Source: Algimonas arctica
GTDB taxonomy: Bacteria; Pseudomonadota; Alphaproteobacteria; Caulobacterales; Maricaulaceae
Direction: 5' to 3'
Assembly: GCF_014652695.1 (NCBI RefSeq)
Contig: NZ_BMZH01000001.1
Span: 310,001 to 374,000 of the forward strand
DNA length: 64,000 bases
Under the pieces are notes generated by a model. The model searched no databases. It was not told the DNA's origin and saw only the letters and a program-made list of their open reading frames with translations. Shown piece by piece: positions 46,839 to 56,562 of this stretch. A program made the position numbers and the translations under genes. How positions within the stretch are numbered: position 1 is the first letter of the stretch; the number at the start of each line of letters is the position of its first letter.

Positions 46839-47765
46839 ATGGCTGACGCTCTGGCGCAGCAAGGTCGCGCCTCAATTAAAGCCGGCAGCAAAAGCTTTGC
46901 GCTGGCGTCAAAGGTTCTCCCCCCCCGAATTCGGGATGATGCGTCCATGCTTTATGCGTGGTGTCGTTATTGCGACGATGTGATTGACGGGCAGGACATG
47001 GGGCATGGTCAGACCCTTGATTACCGCGAGGGGCAGGGCGAGCGCCTCAGAGTTTTGCACGCCCAGACGGCAGACGCGCTCGCCGGTGAGGCCACAGATC
47101 CTATTTTTCAGGGTCTGGCGAAGGTTATGGAGCGCAATGCGATCCCGCACAGCCACGCCTTTGAGCTCCTCAAAGGATTCGAAATGGATGCGGACGAACG
47201 CGTTTACCAAACCGTCGGTGATATTCTTGATTATTCCTATCATGTCGCAGGTGTCGTCGGCGTGATGATGGCGATGATTATGGGCGTGCGGGAGAAGGCC
47301 ACTTTGGACCGGGCCTGTGACTTGGGCCTCGCTTTCCAACTGACCAATATCGCCCGCGACGTCATTGATGATGCCAAAGCGGACCGCGTATTTGTGCCGC
47401 AAGACCTTTTACTGGACAATGGCGCGCCAATTGAACCCGATTTATTGAGCCAACCGCAGAATTGGCCGGCGGCGCATGACGCGGCCACTGGTTTGCTGGA
47501 TGTGGCGGAGGGGTATTATGCCTCAGCTCGGACGGGGATTCGCGATCTTCCGTTTCGGTGTGCGTGGGCAATCAGCGCCGCGTTGAGTGTTTATCGTGAA
47601 ATCGGCGAAGTGCTTCGCCGCGAGGGCCCGGACGCGTGGCACGGGCGTGTCGGCGCGAGTAACAGGCGTAAGATGATATTGGCCTTAGCCGCCGGTGGTC
47701 CGGCCATGTTGCGTGCGCGCGTTGAAGAGACGCCAAGAGATGGATTTTACCAGCGTCCGCGCTGA
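46839..47765 (+). CDS. crtB: Phytoene synthase
   Basis: Joins two geranylgeranyl diphosphates to make phytoene, the first committed carotenoid step. First Asp-rich motif DDVID (46-50) follows 'SKSFALASKVLPP...MLYAWCRYC', the Erwinia/Rhodobacter-type CrtB pattern; second motif 'RDVIDDAKADR' is at 173-183, followed by VFVP. It starts directly after the gltX TAG. Other crt genes are not in the window, so the pathway must be completed elsewhere; a squalene-synthase-like role is less likely given the motif pattern. Confidence 0.9.
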   Translation: MADALAQQGRASIKAGSKSFALASKVLPPRIRDDASMLYAWCRYCDDVIDGQDMGHGQTLDYREGQGERLRVLHAQTADALAGEATDPIFQGLAKVMERNAIPHSHAFELLKGFEMDADERVYQTVGDILDYSYHVAGVVGVMMAMIMGVREKATLDRACDLGLAFQLTNIARDVIDDAKADRVFVPQDLLLDNGAPIEPDLLSQPQNWPAAHDAATGLLDVAEGYYASARTGIRDLPFRCAWAISAALSVYREIGEVLRREGPDAWHGRVGASNRRKMILALAAGGPAMLRARVEETPRDGFYQRPR

Positions 47766-47783
47766 TACAAATGCAATTCCAGC

Positions 47784-49250
47784 TTAATTCCGGTCGAACC
47801 GAACGCTTTGTTCGGCGGCTTTGAACAAGGCCGCCGCCTTGTGCTTGGTCTCGGCCCATTCATATTCTGGCGTTGAATCGAGCACGATTCCCGCCCCGGC
47901 CCGGACATGTAAGGTGTCGTCTTTCACGATCCCTGTTCGCAGTGCGATGGCTGTGTCCATGTCGCCATTGGCGCTAATATAGCCAACCGCGCCCGCATAA
48001 ATACCGCGCTTTTCGTCTTCCAATTCGTCGATGATTTCCATGGCCCGGACTTTGGGGGCGCCGGACACGGTCCCCGCGGGGAACCCCGCCATCAGCGCAT
48101 CAATGCAGTCGAGTCCCTCTTGGATTTCCCCCTCCACATTGGAGACAATATGCATCACGTGACTATAGCGTTCAACGATCGAGCGTTCTGTGACTTTGAC
48201 CGTTCCCGGTTTCACGACACGGCCAACATCATTGCGACCCAGATCAAGCAGCATCAAATGTTCCGCGCATTCTTTTGGATCAGCCAAAAGGTCTCGTTCA
48301 TTTTCAATGTCTTGAAGGGATGTCTTCCCGCGCGGACGGGTTCCGGCAATGGGCCTGATGGTGACGATGCCATCGCGCAGGCGCACAAGAATTTCAGGGC
48401 TGCTGCCGACAATTTGATGATCATCAAAGTCGAGGAAATAGAGAAACGGTGAGGGGTTCATCCGCCGCAATGCGCGGTATAAAGCAAAGGGACTGGCGAC
48501 CATGGGCGCGGAAAGCCGCTGCCCGATCACGACTTGAAATACGTCTCCGGCAAGGATGTAATCGCGTGCCGCTTTGACCCGCTTGGCAAAGACCGGCAAC
48601 GTTGTGCCTAGTGTCGGTATGATCTCTGGGATTTTAACGGTCGAGCTGGGAGCGGCTGGGGTCGGCCCATCAAGGTCTGTAATCGTCGCGTTAATCCGCG
48701 CGACCGCATCATCATATCCGCCGCCGGGCGGGACCAATGCCGCGACGATAATCTCTTGTTTGACTTGATCGAAGATACAGACAGTTCGCGGGCGAACCAT
48801 GATTGCGTCGGGTGTGCAAATCGGATCCGGATTCGGCGCACTTAAGACTTCCACATGACGGACCATGTCATAGCCTAAATAGCCAAATAGTCCGGCTGTC
48901 ATCGGCGGCAAATCATCGGGTAGATCAAAGGCACATTCGGCGATCAGGGCGCGGAGTGCGTTCAGAGGCTGTCCAGGCATGGCCATGTAAGCCGCCCCAT
49001 CGCGGGACAGTGACGCCTCTTCACCATTGCTGCGCCAGATCAGGTCTGGATCGAAGCCAAAAAATGAGAAGCGACCGCGTTGTTCACCGCCCTGCACGGA
49101 CTCAAACAAGAACGCGTAAGGCTTGCCGAGGGCCGCTTTGATGAACGCAGACACAGGCGTGTCGATGTCATTGATGACCCGCGCGAACACGAGTTGGGGG
49201 CGTTTTGAGGCGCGAAAGGCCTCTCGGGTTGGCTCTAACGTCGGGGTCAT
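47784..49250 (-). CDS. trpE: Anthranilate synthase component I
   Basis: Makes anthranilate from chorismate with glutamine-derived ammonia supplied by TrpG. C-terminal chorismate-binding domain with 'GSSPEILVRLRDGIVTIRPIAGTRPRG', 'LDLGRNDVGRVVKPGTVKV', 'AGFPAGTVSGAPKVRAMEIIDELE' and 'RAGAGIVLDSTPEYEW'. N-terminal domain carries the tryptophan feedback region. 488 residues. It follows ppiD by 18 bp; a trpG-trpD-trpC tail, usual in related bacteria, is missing here and the gene instead faces crtB. Confidence 0.96.
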   Translation of the reverse strand: MTPTLEPTREAFRASKRPQLVFARVINDIDTPVSAFIKAALGKPYAFLFESVQGGEQRGRFSFFGFDPDLIWRSNGEEASLSRDGAAYMAMPGQPLNALRALIAECAFDLPDDLPPMTAGLFGYLGYDMVRHVEVLSAPNPDPICTPDAIMVRPRTVCIFDQVKQEIIVAALVPPGGGYDDAVARINATITDLDGPTPAAPSSTVKIPEIIPTLGTTLPVFAKRVKAARDYILAGDVFQVVIGQRLSAPMVASPFALYRALRRMNPSPFLYFLDFDDHQIVGSSPEILVRLRDGIVTIRPIAGTRPRGKTSLQDIENERDLLADPKECAEHLMLLDLGRNDVGRVVKPGTVKVTERSIVERYSHVMHIVSNVEGEIQEGLDCIDALMAGFPAGTVSGAPKVRAMEIIDELEDEKRGIYAGAVGYISANGDMDTAIALRTGIVKDDTLHVRAGAGIVLDSTPEYEWAETKHKAAALFKAAEQSVRFDRN

Positions 49251-49268
49251 GCTGTTGACCGGAGGAGG

Positions 49269-51209
49269 CTAGTTCGCGGCGTCGAGATTGAGCACGGCAC
49301 GGACTTGATCGTCAAAATACATCTGTGGTTTATCGGCCAAGATTGCATCCTGATAAGCGCGGCTAATATCCAGAGCGATCTGCTCTGAGACTTGCCCCCG
49401 AATAATATCCAGCATTTGTCCGCCGAGTCGTTCACCCGCATTAGAAATCGTGTCCAAAACAGCAATTTCATAGCCGTTTGCGGTTCGGCTGACGCCGCGT
49501 GCGACATCACCGACGTCACCATCGAGTAAGCCAACGAGAACGGCCCCCGATACATTGTTAGGCGGTGCCGCGCGTTGCAGAGCGATTTGTTCGATTTGAA
49601 CGTTAAGTTCCGACGCCAATGTCTCTAGGCTTTCGCCCTCGCGCACACGTTTGGCCACGGCGACACCTTTTTGTGTCATCGCGTCAGCAACCTGCTCGGC
49701 TTTCCAAAATTGTGAGGCTTGCTCACGCACATCGTCAAACGCCTTGGGCGTGCTGTCGATGACATCCGTCACGCGTAGGATGGCCAGACCGCCGTTGGAC
49801 GTGGCGATAATGTCTGATTCAAACCCAATGTCGCCCGTAAAGACAGACTGTAACAGCTTATCATCTGACGCAATGCCCGGGATCAAGGTGAAGCCAGACA
49901 GGCGTATGCCGTCCTGCGTCGTGCCGTTCCGGTCAATATAAGGATAAGAGGAGAGCGGCACGCTGAGGTCTTCTGCGATCTCTTCAATCGTAGCCCCCTC
50001 TAAGAGCCGGTCATCTACAACGCGCTCATAATCATTGATTGTGCGCAAAGCTTGGCCTTCGATCACATCTTCCGTCAACTCTTCGCGCATCGATTCAAAA
50101 TCAGGCACGTCTGCGGGATTTACGGTGCGCACATAGACGACTTCGTATGTGCCGAACCCGGTCGCGGCGACTTGGGCTGTGCCTTCTGCGGCTTCAAACG
50201 CAGCGGTGGAGCTGTCGGGATTGATGAGCGCATCTTCTTTGATGCCGTTGAATTGGTCAGCCGATGGCAATCCCAATTCAGCGACGAGCGTGTCGACATC
50301 TTCGCCTGTAGAGAGGCGCGCGGCAACGCTGTTGGCTTGATCTTCCGTCGCGACAGAAATGACGCTGACATCGCGGGTTTCGACGGCCCCAAGCTCGCCC
50401 GCGCCAATCAGAGTATCAAAACGCTCGCGCAATTGTTCTTCAGTAATTTCAACATCTTGACGAAAATCGAACGGCTCGATTCGGATCATCAGAAAGCGTC
50501 GATATTCTGGCGCTGTAAAGCGCGCTTGGTTGGCCGCGATATAAGATTTTAAGTCGGCGTCTGTCGGCTCAGGCTGCGTCTCCAAAACGGAGGAGTCAAA
50601 GCGGATCAAACGGGCGCGGCGGATTTCATTGACGAATGTATTATATCGCTGTGCGTAATCACTGGGCGCGACAATACCGCCCATGATCGCGGGCAGGGTC
50701 TGTTGCTGCGTCAACGCGGTGATGACGTCTTTTTCGAAATCTGCTTCCGTCATTCTATTTTGGGCAAGAATGGTTTGCAGCGTTTGGCGGTCGAATTCCT
50801 GAGTGACTTGGTTGCGGAACGCCTCAATGCTTTCTGCATAACGCATCACATCGCGACTATTCACGCCAATGCCGAGGTCAGCGGCGTCGGCTTCAATGGC
50901 GAGTTGTTGTGTGAATTGACTGACGAGCTGCTGGGGGATGCCGCGATCATAAGCTTGTTGCGGGGTTATCCCTTCGCCATTTTCTTCAGCGAATTTTTGC
51001 ATTTCATTGTTGAAGCTATCCATAAACTCAGATTGGCTGACTTCGGCCTCGCCAACTTTAACAACGGCATTTGTGCTGTTGGGCGAGAAAACGTCCTCAA
51101 TGCCCCAAACGGCAAAGGCAAGGACGAGTATCCCCACAAGGACCCCGACCAAGATGGTCCGGATTTTAGAGAAGGGGCCCTTAGGGCGGTCATAAATGTC
51201 GTCAGCCAT
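49269..51209 (-). CDS. ppiD: SurA/PpiD-like periplasmic prolyl isomerase chaperone
   Basis: A 646-residue inner-membrane-anchored folding factor. The start ATG at 51209 gives 'MADDIYDRPKGPFSKIRTILVGVLVGILVLAFAVWG', a cytosolic stub plus one membrane helix, followed by an N-terminal SurA-like region ('VKVGEAEVSQSEFMDSFNNEM') and a parvulin-like domain. Upstream in-frame residues overlap the tpiA leader and lack family resemblance. It heads an operon with trpE, a pair also seen in Caulobacter-type genomes, and is divergent from tpiA. Confidence 0.9.
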   Translation of the reverse strand: MADDIYDRPKGPFSKIRTILVGVLVGILVLAFAVWGIEDVFSPNSTNAVVKVGEAEVSQSEFMDSFNNEMQKFAEENGEGITPQQAYDRGIPQQLVSQFTQQLAIEADAADLGIGVNSRDVMRYAESIEAFRNQVTQEFDRQTLQTILAQNRMTEADFEKDVITALTQQQTLPAIMGGIVAPSDYAQRYNTFVNEIRRARLIRFDSSVLETQPEPTDADLKSYIAANQARFTAPEYRRFLMIRIEPFDFRQDVEITEEQLRERFDTLIGAGELGAVETRDVSVISVATEDQANSVAARLSTGEDVDTLVAELGLPSADQFNGIKEDALINPDSSTAAFEAAEGTAQVAATGFGTYEVVYVRTVNPADVPDFESMREELTEDVIEGQALRTINDYERVVDDRLLEGATIEEIAEDLSVPLSSYPYIDRNGTTQDGIRLSGFTLIPGIASDDKLLQSVFTGDIGFESDIIATSNGGLAILRVTDVIDSTPKAFDDVREQASQFWKAEQVADAMTQKGVAVAKRVREGESLETLASELNVQIEQIALQRAAPPNNVSGAVLVGLLDGDVGDVARGVSRTANGYEIAVLDTISNAGERLGGQMLDIIRGQVSEQIALDISRAYQDAILADKPQMYFDDQVRAVLNLDAAN

Positions 51210-51285
51210 AGCGGGCAGCCTGTAGCAGACACGGCCCGACCTGCAAGCAGTTGCGTTCAGTCGTGTAACTTGCCAAATTAGGCGG

Positions 51286-51990
51286 ATGAAACAACTCATC
51301 GCGGCCAATTGGAAAATGAACGGACACCCGGATTGGGCGAGTAAGGTGCGGCAGCTCGCCAAACTCGTGCCCGCTCCCTCCGCCGAGATATTGATCTGCC
51401 CGCCGCACCTGATTCTGGATACGCTGTCGGCCGCAGCGGACGAGACCTCCATCGCGATTGGTGCGCAGGATTGCTCTGAGTTCAGCGCGGGTGCGCATAC
51501 GGGCGAATCAGATGCCGCATTACTGGCGGAAATAGGCGCCAGTTACGTTATTCTTGGCCATTCTGAGCGTCGCGCAGCAGGTGAAACGGATGCGCGCGTT
51601 AAGGCCAAAGCTGGCCGCGCCATCGAACAGGGGCTCCGTCCGATCATTTGTGTCGGGGAGAGTTTGGCACAACGTGAAGCCGGTTCTGCTGTCTCCGTTG
51701 TCGGTGCCCAACTTCAGGCCAGTCTTCCGGATGGCGGCGAATTTGATATTGCCTATGAACCGATATGGGCCATCGGTACGGGCAAAACAGCGACTGTGAC
51801 AGATATTGCAGAGATGCATACTGCGATTCGCGACATGGTAGGCGAGACCCCGCGCATTCTTTATGGCGGCTCGGTTAAGCCCGCGAATGCACAAGAAATC
51901 CTCGGTATTATGAATGTGGGCGGGGCTTTAGTTGGTGGTGCTAGCCTAGAGATGGAAAGTTTTGCGACAATCGTTCAAGCCGCTCATTAG
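51286..51990 (+). CDS. tpiA: Triosephosphate isomerase
   Basis: Interconverts DHAP and glyceraldehyde 3-phosphate. Active residues: Asn8 and Lys10 ('AANWKMNG'), His92 ('ILGHSERR'), Glu158 ('AYEPIWAIGTGKTA'), phosphate loop 'YGGSVKPANA' and 'VGGASLE'. 234 residues, slightly shorter than the 250 usual. Divergent from ppiD. Confidence 0.97.
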   Translation: MKQLIAANWKMNGHPDWASKVRQLAKLVPAPSAEILICPPHLILDTLSAAADETSIAIGAQDCSEFSAGAHTGESDAALLAEIGASYVILGHSERRAAGETDARVKAKAGRAIEQGLRPIICVGESLAQREAGSAVSVVGAQLQASLPDGGEFDIAYEPIWAIGTGKTATVTDIAEMHTAIRDMVGETPRILYGGSVKPANAQEILGIMNVGGALVGGASLEMESFATIVQAAH

Positions 51991-52028
51991 AGCCTGCATT
52001 GGAAGACGGTATGGGGCTGCAAGTGAGG

Positions 52029-52045
52029 TTAACGGCTCGCTAACC
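52029..52045 (+). promoter_or_regulatory. Possible CtrA-like site upstream of the PAN-domain gene
   Basis: TTAA-N7-CTAACC, a close match to the alphaproteobacterial CtrA pattern TTAA-N7-TTAA, 43 bp before the start codon. Such short sites occur by chance; treat as a hint. Confidence 0.35.
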
Positions 52046-52087
52046 ATAATAGGCCATGTCTTGCGACAATTGACTCGCGAGATCCTC

Positions 52088-53104
52088 ATGCGCTTAACTC
52101 TATTATCCTGTACCGTCGCCTTGATCGCCGCGCCAGCCTTTGCCGCTGACTTGGGAACTTACAGACCCGGCACGCCATATCATTCTGTGATCGTTCCGAC
52201 CGCCAACGTGTGCGAAAGCCAATGTGAGGGTGATGCACAGTGTCGAGGCTGGAATTATGTCAAAGCCGCGCAAACGGCGCCCGGTGTCTGTGAATTTCAA
52301 TCCACAATTAGCGCCCCAGTCTCCAGCGCGATTTCGATCAGTGGTGTTAGCGAATCGGCAATGCCGATGTCGACGCGTGTGATTGAAGGCAACACGAATA
52401 CAATCCGCGTCGGCACAGCCGTTGCACCGAAACCTATAGCCACGACACAGACGAGCCAAAGCGGACGTCAAATTGTACGACACCCTGTGCCAGAACATTA
52501 TTCTCAAGGGCTATATTCACAGCCCCCATCAACACCCCAGATGGGCTTTCGTCCCGCGCTTGATGGTTACACAGCGGCGCAGCCACAAATGACCCCGCCA
52601 ACATTGACGCGCGGACCAGCGCGACAGTCGCCTCAAATGCGCAACGTGCGCCCGACCGCTCCGCAAAACATGTCTCAGCCTGCCTATCAACCGCCGCAAT
52701 ATTCTCAACCTTATCAAGGACGTCCGCCGATTGGCCAACCTATAACGCCCACTTCTGCTGCGTCGGTCCAAGGTCAATATGCGCCGACCCCACAGATAAT
52801 TCCGGCGCAGACTCAAGCGCAAATCTATCGTCAGCCCCAAGGTCAAACGCAAGCTCATGGTCAGCCGCAGCCCTACATGCAGGCGCCGTCTCAGCCGATG
52901 CCGTCTCAGCCGATGCCAAGATCTTCAGTCAACAATCCGGTGAGCTGGGATTCGATCCGTCAGACACAAACGGCCCCGCAACAGCAGAGCCTCTATGGTC
53001 AATTAAATGATGATGTGCGTTCATCTGCGCCGATGCCGACTGTGCCGTCATATCCGACGCAGCCTGTATCGCAGTTGCCGCTTGCGGGGGCTCAGCCGCG
53101 CTAG
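52088..53104 (+). CDS. Secreted PAN-domain protein with Pro/Gln-rich tail
   Basis: A 338-residue exported protein: signal peptide to about residue 19 (LIAAPAFAA), a PAN/apple-like domain with Cys42, Cys46, Cys52 and Cys68 ('CESQCEGDAQCRGWNYV'), then a long low-complexity tail (about 160-338) rich in Pro, Gln and Ser with two tandem exact copies of a 15 bp unit at 52886-52915. PAN domains bind proteins or carbohydrates. ATG at 52088 sets the signal peptide; in-frame codons upstream overlap tpiA. Ends in a CTAG shared with the next gene. Confidence 0.85.
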   Translation: MRLTLLSCTVALIAAPAFAADLGTYRPGTPYHSVIVPTANVCESQCEGDAQCRGWNYVKAAQTAPGVCEFQSTISAPVSSAISISGVSESAMPMSTRVIEGNTNTIRVGTAVAPKPIATTQTSQSGRQIVRHPVPEHYSQGLYSQPPSTPQMGFRPALDGYTAAQPQMTPPTLTRGPARQSPQMRNVRPTAPQNMSQPAYQPPQYSQPYQGRPPIGQPITPTSAASVQGQYAPTPQIIPAQTQAQIYRQPQGQTQAHGQPQPYMQAPSQPMPSQPMPRSSVNNPVSWDSIRQTQTAPQQQSLYGQLNDDVRSSAPMPTVPSYPTQPVSQLPLAGAQPR

Positions 53105-53436
53105 CGGGCAACCATAACGACAAGACGGCGGACGCCAGCCACTAAGGCCGCGCCGCTGAGGCGGAACCAGGCAAAGACAACGAAAAAGACGAAACAGACA
53201 GACACAGATGTTTGCAATCGCAACGCCAATTCAGGTGATTCCATTCCAGCAAGCATTACGGTTTGTTCGCCCCCTGCGATGGCCGCGATCAGGCCAATGA
53301 AGAGCCACAATCCAACCCAATAAAAGTTGAGCAAAGGTGATTTTCGCTCATACGTCGCTGGCAAAAAGCATAGGCCCACGACAACAACCGTAATTGTGAA
53401 CATAATGAGCGAGGGGAGGTATGGTGTAAACGACAT
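53101..53436 (-). CDS. Small membrane protein, unknown
   Basis: A 111-residue protein with three to four hydrophobic helices ('LIMFTITVVVVGLCFL', 'FYWVGLWLFIGLIAAIAGG', 'SVCFVFFVVFAWF') and a basic C-terminus. I recognise no family. Its stop overlaps the PAN-gene stop in CTAG. Prediction rests on length, clean hydrophobic profile and the ATG near a GGGG-containing leader. Confidence 0.65.
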   Translation of the reverse strand: MSFTPYLPSLIMFTITVVVVGLCFLPATYERKSPLLNFYWVGLWLFIGLIAAIAGGEQTVMLAGMESPELALRLQTSVSVCFVFFVVFAWFRLSGAALVAGVRRLVVMVAR

Positions 53437-53509
53437 GGGGACCCTTAATTAGCGTGCCCGCCATACCCTGCAAGACTTCTGCCAATACAGGTCGAATGCC
53501 AATTTTGTC

Positions 53510-55099
53510 CTAACGACGCTCTTTTGTTGTCAAGAAACGGATGTCCGGGTTTTTCTCTTGCGCATAACCAATATCCCACGCTGATTTGGCCAGAAAAACA
53601 GGGTCGCCATCAATGTCTTCCGCCATGTTGACCGTGTTTTTGTCGACGAAATATTTGAGTTTGGCAGCGTCGTCCGATGTGAGCCAGCGCGCGGTTTGAT
53701 AGGGCGGCACTTCGAATTGCACACCCAGACCATATTCGGTTTTAATACGCTCGCGCATCACATCAATTTGCAGGGACCCGACAGCGCCGACGATCATATC
53801 CGCCCCAAGCGCAGGCTTAAACAATTGCGTGACGCCTTCTTCGGCAAGTGATTCCAAGGCTTTACGCAAATGCTTTGCCTTCAACGGATCTTCTAACCGC
53901 GCTCGACGCAGTATCTCTGGCGCGAAGTTCGGGATGCCTGCGAATTTAACTTTGCCACTTTCTGATAGGCTGTCTCCAACCCGTAAAACACCATGGTTCG
54001 GAATACCGATGACGTCGCCCGCATAGGCCTCTTCCGCTAATTCGCGGTCCTGTGCGAAGAACATAACCGGATTGTGTACATTCAGACTGCGGCCATCGAA
54101 GCTTTTGAGTTTCATGCCGCGTTTAAACTCACCGGATACCATCCGGTAAAACGCCACGCGGTCGCGGTGGTTCAAATCCATATTGGCTTGTACTTTAAAG
54201 ACAAATCCGGTGACTTCTTTATCTGTTGGATCGATCTGAATATTCTGACCTGCTTTGATGGCTGGTTCAGGTTGTGGTGGAGGCACCAGCTCGGCCAGCG
54301 CGTCGATAAGCTCTAGCACACCGAATTTGCGCAAGGCTGAACCGAAATATACCGGCGTCATATGGCCTTCGCGGAAAGACTGTTCATTGAAATCCGGATA
54401 TTCACGCGCAAGCTCCGCTTCTTCGCGAAACTCATCTAGCAACGCGTCATCGTTAAAATGTGTTGTGATGGAATCGCCGCCCACGGGCATCCAACTATGG
54501 TCTTTCCCTGATTCCGGCTTTTCAAACGCCAGAAACTTTTGGGTTCGCAGATCAACGACCCCTTTAAACCGTCGGCCGGATGCGGCGGGCCACTGCATTG
54601 GTACAACATCCAGCGCGAGTTTATCTTCAATCTCACTAATCAAATCGAACGGATCGACGCCTTCGCGGTCAAGCTTATTGATAAATGTGACAATCGGAAT
54701 GTCGCGCAAGCGGCAGACTTCGAACAGTTTTAGCGTCTGCGGCTCAATACCTTTAGCAACGTCGAGCACCATAACGGCGCAATCCGCAGCCGTTAGTGTC
54801 CGATACGTATCTTCTGAAAAGTCTTCGTGGCCCGGTGTATCCAGCAGATTGAAGGTCAAGCCACGATGCTCAAACGTCATGACGGATGAGCTGACAGAGA
54901 TGCCGCGTTCTTGTTCGATTTTCATCCAATCGGATTGTGTCCGGCGGGCTTCGCCGCGCGCCGCGACTTTCCCGGCCTGATGGATAGCGCCGGACGCCAG
55001 CAGCATATTTTCGGTCAGCGTCGTCTTACCCGCATCGGGGTGAGAGATGATGGCGAATACGCGCCGGGTGAGCGGCTCTGTCTGGAGGGCTTTGGACAT
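53510..55099 (-). CDS. prfC: Peptide chain release factor 3
   Basis: GTPase that recycles RF1/RF2 from the ribosome. G1 is 'SHPDAGKTT' (19-27), G3 'DTPGHEDFSEDTYRTL', G4 'INKLDREG'. With the ATG at 55099 the protein has 529 residues, the usual length; a longer upstream reading would overlap the divergent gene's control region. Divergent from the QEGLA protein gene, 140 bp apart. Confidence 0.96.
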   Translation of the reverse strand: MSKALQTEPLTRRVFAIISHPDAGKTTLTENMLLASGAIHQAGKVAARGEARRTQSDWMKIEQERGISVSSSVMTFEHRGLTFNLLDTPGHEDFSEDTYRTLTAADCAVMVLDVAKGIEPQTLKLFEVCRLRDIPIVTFINKLDREGVDPFDLISEIEDKLALDVVPMQWPAASGRRFKGVVDLRTQKFLAFEKPESGKDHSWMPVGGDSITTHFNDDALLDEFREEAELAREYPDFNEQSFREGHMTPVYFGSALRKFGVLELIDALAELVPPPQPEPAIKAGQNIQIDPTDKEVTGFVFKVQANMDLNHRDRVAFYRMVSGEFKRGMKLKSFDGRSLNVHNPVMFFAQDRELAEEAYAGDVIGIPNHGVLRVGDSLSESGKVKFAGIPNFAPEILRRARLEDPLKAKHLRKALESLAEEGVTQLFKPALGADMIVGAVGSLQIDVMRERIKTEYGLGVQFEVPPYQTARWLTSDDAAKLKYFVDKNTVNMAEDIDGDPVFLAKSAWDIGYAQEKNPDIRFLTTKERR

Positions 55100-55239
55100 G
55101 TGGGGCGAGGTAGCGGGGTGAGGGCGGACGGTAAAGCGCGCGATGCCGTTTAATCTTTGGGTTTTTCCGCGATAACATCGCGGAATAGCGACGCTCGCTT
55201 GTGTTTTGACAGGTCTTCTTTGGACTGCGAGGGAGCGCA

Positions 55240-56562
55240 ATGAGCAAACTATCGAATCTAAATTACAAGAAGGCCGTTAAAGCCGGAAAACATCTGGATA
55301 AAGCGGCAGCGTCATTACCCGTCTTAACGTCGATTGCCTGGAGCCCCGGGATGAAGACGGCGTTTCTCAATAAAGGGACGATGCCAAACCCTACTTATGC
55401 GTCTGTGCCAACAGATAAAGCGCGGGAGGAAATTTTGGCCGCGAGGGCCCTGATCGATTGCGATCACGTTATTGCGGAATGGTTGAGGCGCCTCAGCGAT
55501 TCTTTGATGAGCACGGTCGGGCTGATCGAAACGCGGGGAACGCCTGAGTTTTTTACGCATTCAACGGCGCTTTACGGACGGCCGACGCGGTTAATGCTTG
55601 ATGGTCAAACTAAAGTTCTCGATCTTGCCAAACATATGGACCAGTCCCTCGAAGGGCTCGATTTCGAACGGTTAGTGTTGGAGGGGGCTGAAAAACACCT
55701 GACGGACGCTCAGTTTGCGCGGCAGTTACGGGCGCGCTTGTCCCGGCATTTCCAGACGGATGCCCCGTCTGTTATTATTAGCCCGAACGTCACGGCCAAA
55801 GCGGCCGCGTCCTCTACCCGTATTCGTATCCGGCAAGGCGCAACCTTCACAGAACGGGATGTGGATCAACTCCTGCATCACGAAGCGCTCATTCACACGG
55901 CAACGGCGCTCAACGGAAAAGCGCAAAAAGATTTCCCGATTCTCGGGCGGGGCCATCCCGGCACAACCGAAATCCAAGAAGGGCTCGCTGTTTTTGCAGA
56001 AATCATCACGGGCTCTATGGACCCTAGACGATTTAAACGCCTGTCAGGTCGCGTGTTAGCGATTCAGATGGCTGTCGACGGGGCAGATTTCAAAGAGGTT
56101 TATGAGTTCTTCCTCAACCGGAATGATGACCCGTCCCAATCTTATGACAATACGCGGCGGGTGTTTCGCGGGGGCGTGATCTCGGGCGGCGCGCCGTTTA
56201 CCAAGGATATGGTCTATCTGAACGGGCTGTTACGGGTTCATAACTTTATGCGCACGGTTGTTCGAATGGGGCGGTCTGACCTCATTCGGGTTCTCTTCGT
56301 CGGCAAGATGGATATTGAAGATGTGCCAGCCTTGGCGCATTTGGCCGCAAACGGGCAGCTACAAACACCGCGCTTTATGCCGCCGTGGGTCAAGGATTTG
56401 CGTTTCCTCGTGAGCTACATGGCTTATTCGAGTTTTCTTAATCGCGTAAAGATGCCCGGCTTTCAAAGCTATTACGAAGAAGAACTCAAAGAAGTGCCGG
56501 ATGTCTGGTCGCTAATGGGGCACGAGCGCGTAGATCAATCGGGCGGCGACATTATTGATTAG
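55240..56562 (+). CDS. QEGLA/DUF1704 putative metallopeptidase (MATCAP-like)
   Basis: A 440-residue protein of the DUF1704 'QEGLA motif' family. Key residues: HEALIH at 214-219, an HExxxH zinc motif, and QEGLA at 246-250, whose Glu247 would be the third ligand; between them 'GRGHPGTTEIQ' is conserved. This is the same layout as the eukaryotic tubulin carboxypeptidases MATCAP/TMCP, so it is likely a metallocarboxypeptidase, though bacterial substrates are unknown. Older annotations link the family to flavohemoglobin expression. The 3' end overlaps the convergent regulator gene by 51 bp. Confidence 0.9.
   Translation: MSKLSNLNYKKAVKAGKHLDKAAASLPVLTSIAWSPGMKTAFLNKGTMPNPTYASVPTDKAREEILAARALIDCDHVIAEWLRRLSDSLMSTVGLIETRGTPEFFTHSTALYGRPTRLMLDGQTKVLDLAKHMDQSLEGLDFERLVLEGAEKHLTDAQFARQLRARLSRHFQTDAPSVIISPNVTAKAAASSTRIRIRQGATFTERDVDQLLHHEALIHTATALNGKAQKDFPILGRGHPGTTEIQEGLAVFAEIITGSMDPRRFKRLSGRVLAIQMAVDGADFKEVYEFFLNRNDDPSQSYDNTRRVFRGGVISGGAPFTKDMVYLNGLLRVHNFMRTVVRMGRSDLIRVLFVGKMDIEDVPALAHLAANGQLQTPRFMPPWVKDLRFLVSYMAYSSFLNRVKMPGFQSYYEEELKEVPDVWSLMGHERVDQSGGDIID

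Noticed and set aside
52886-52915. Short tandem repeats considered as CRISPR-like
   Set aside because: Only two exact copies, in frame inside the Pro/Gln-rich coding tail; no spacers.
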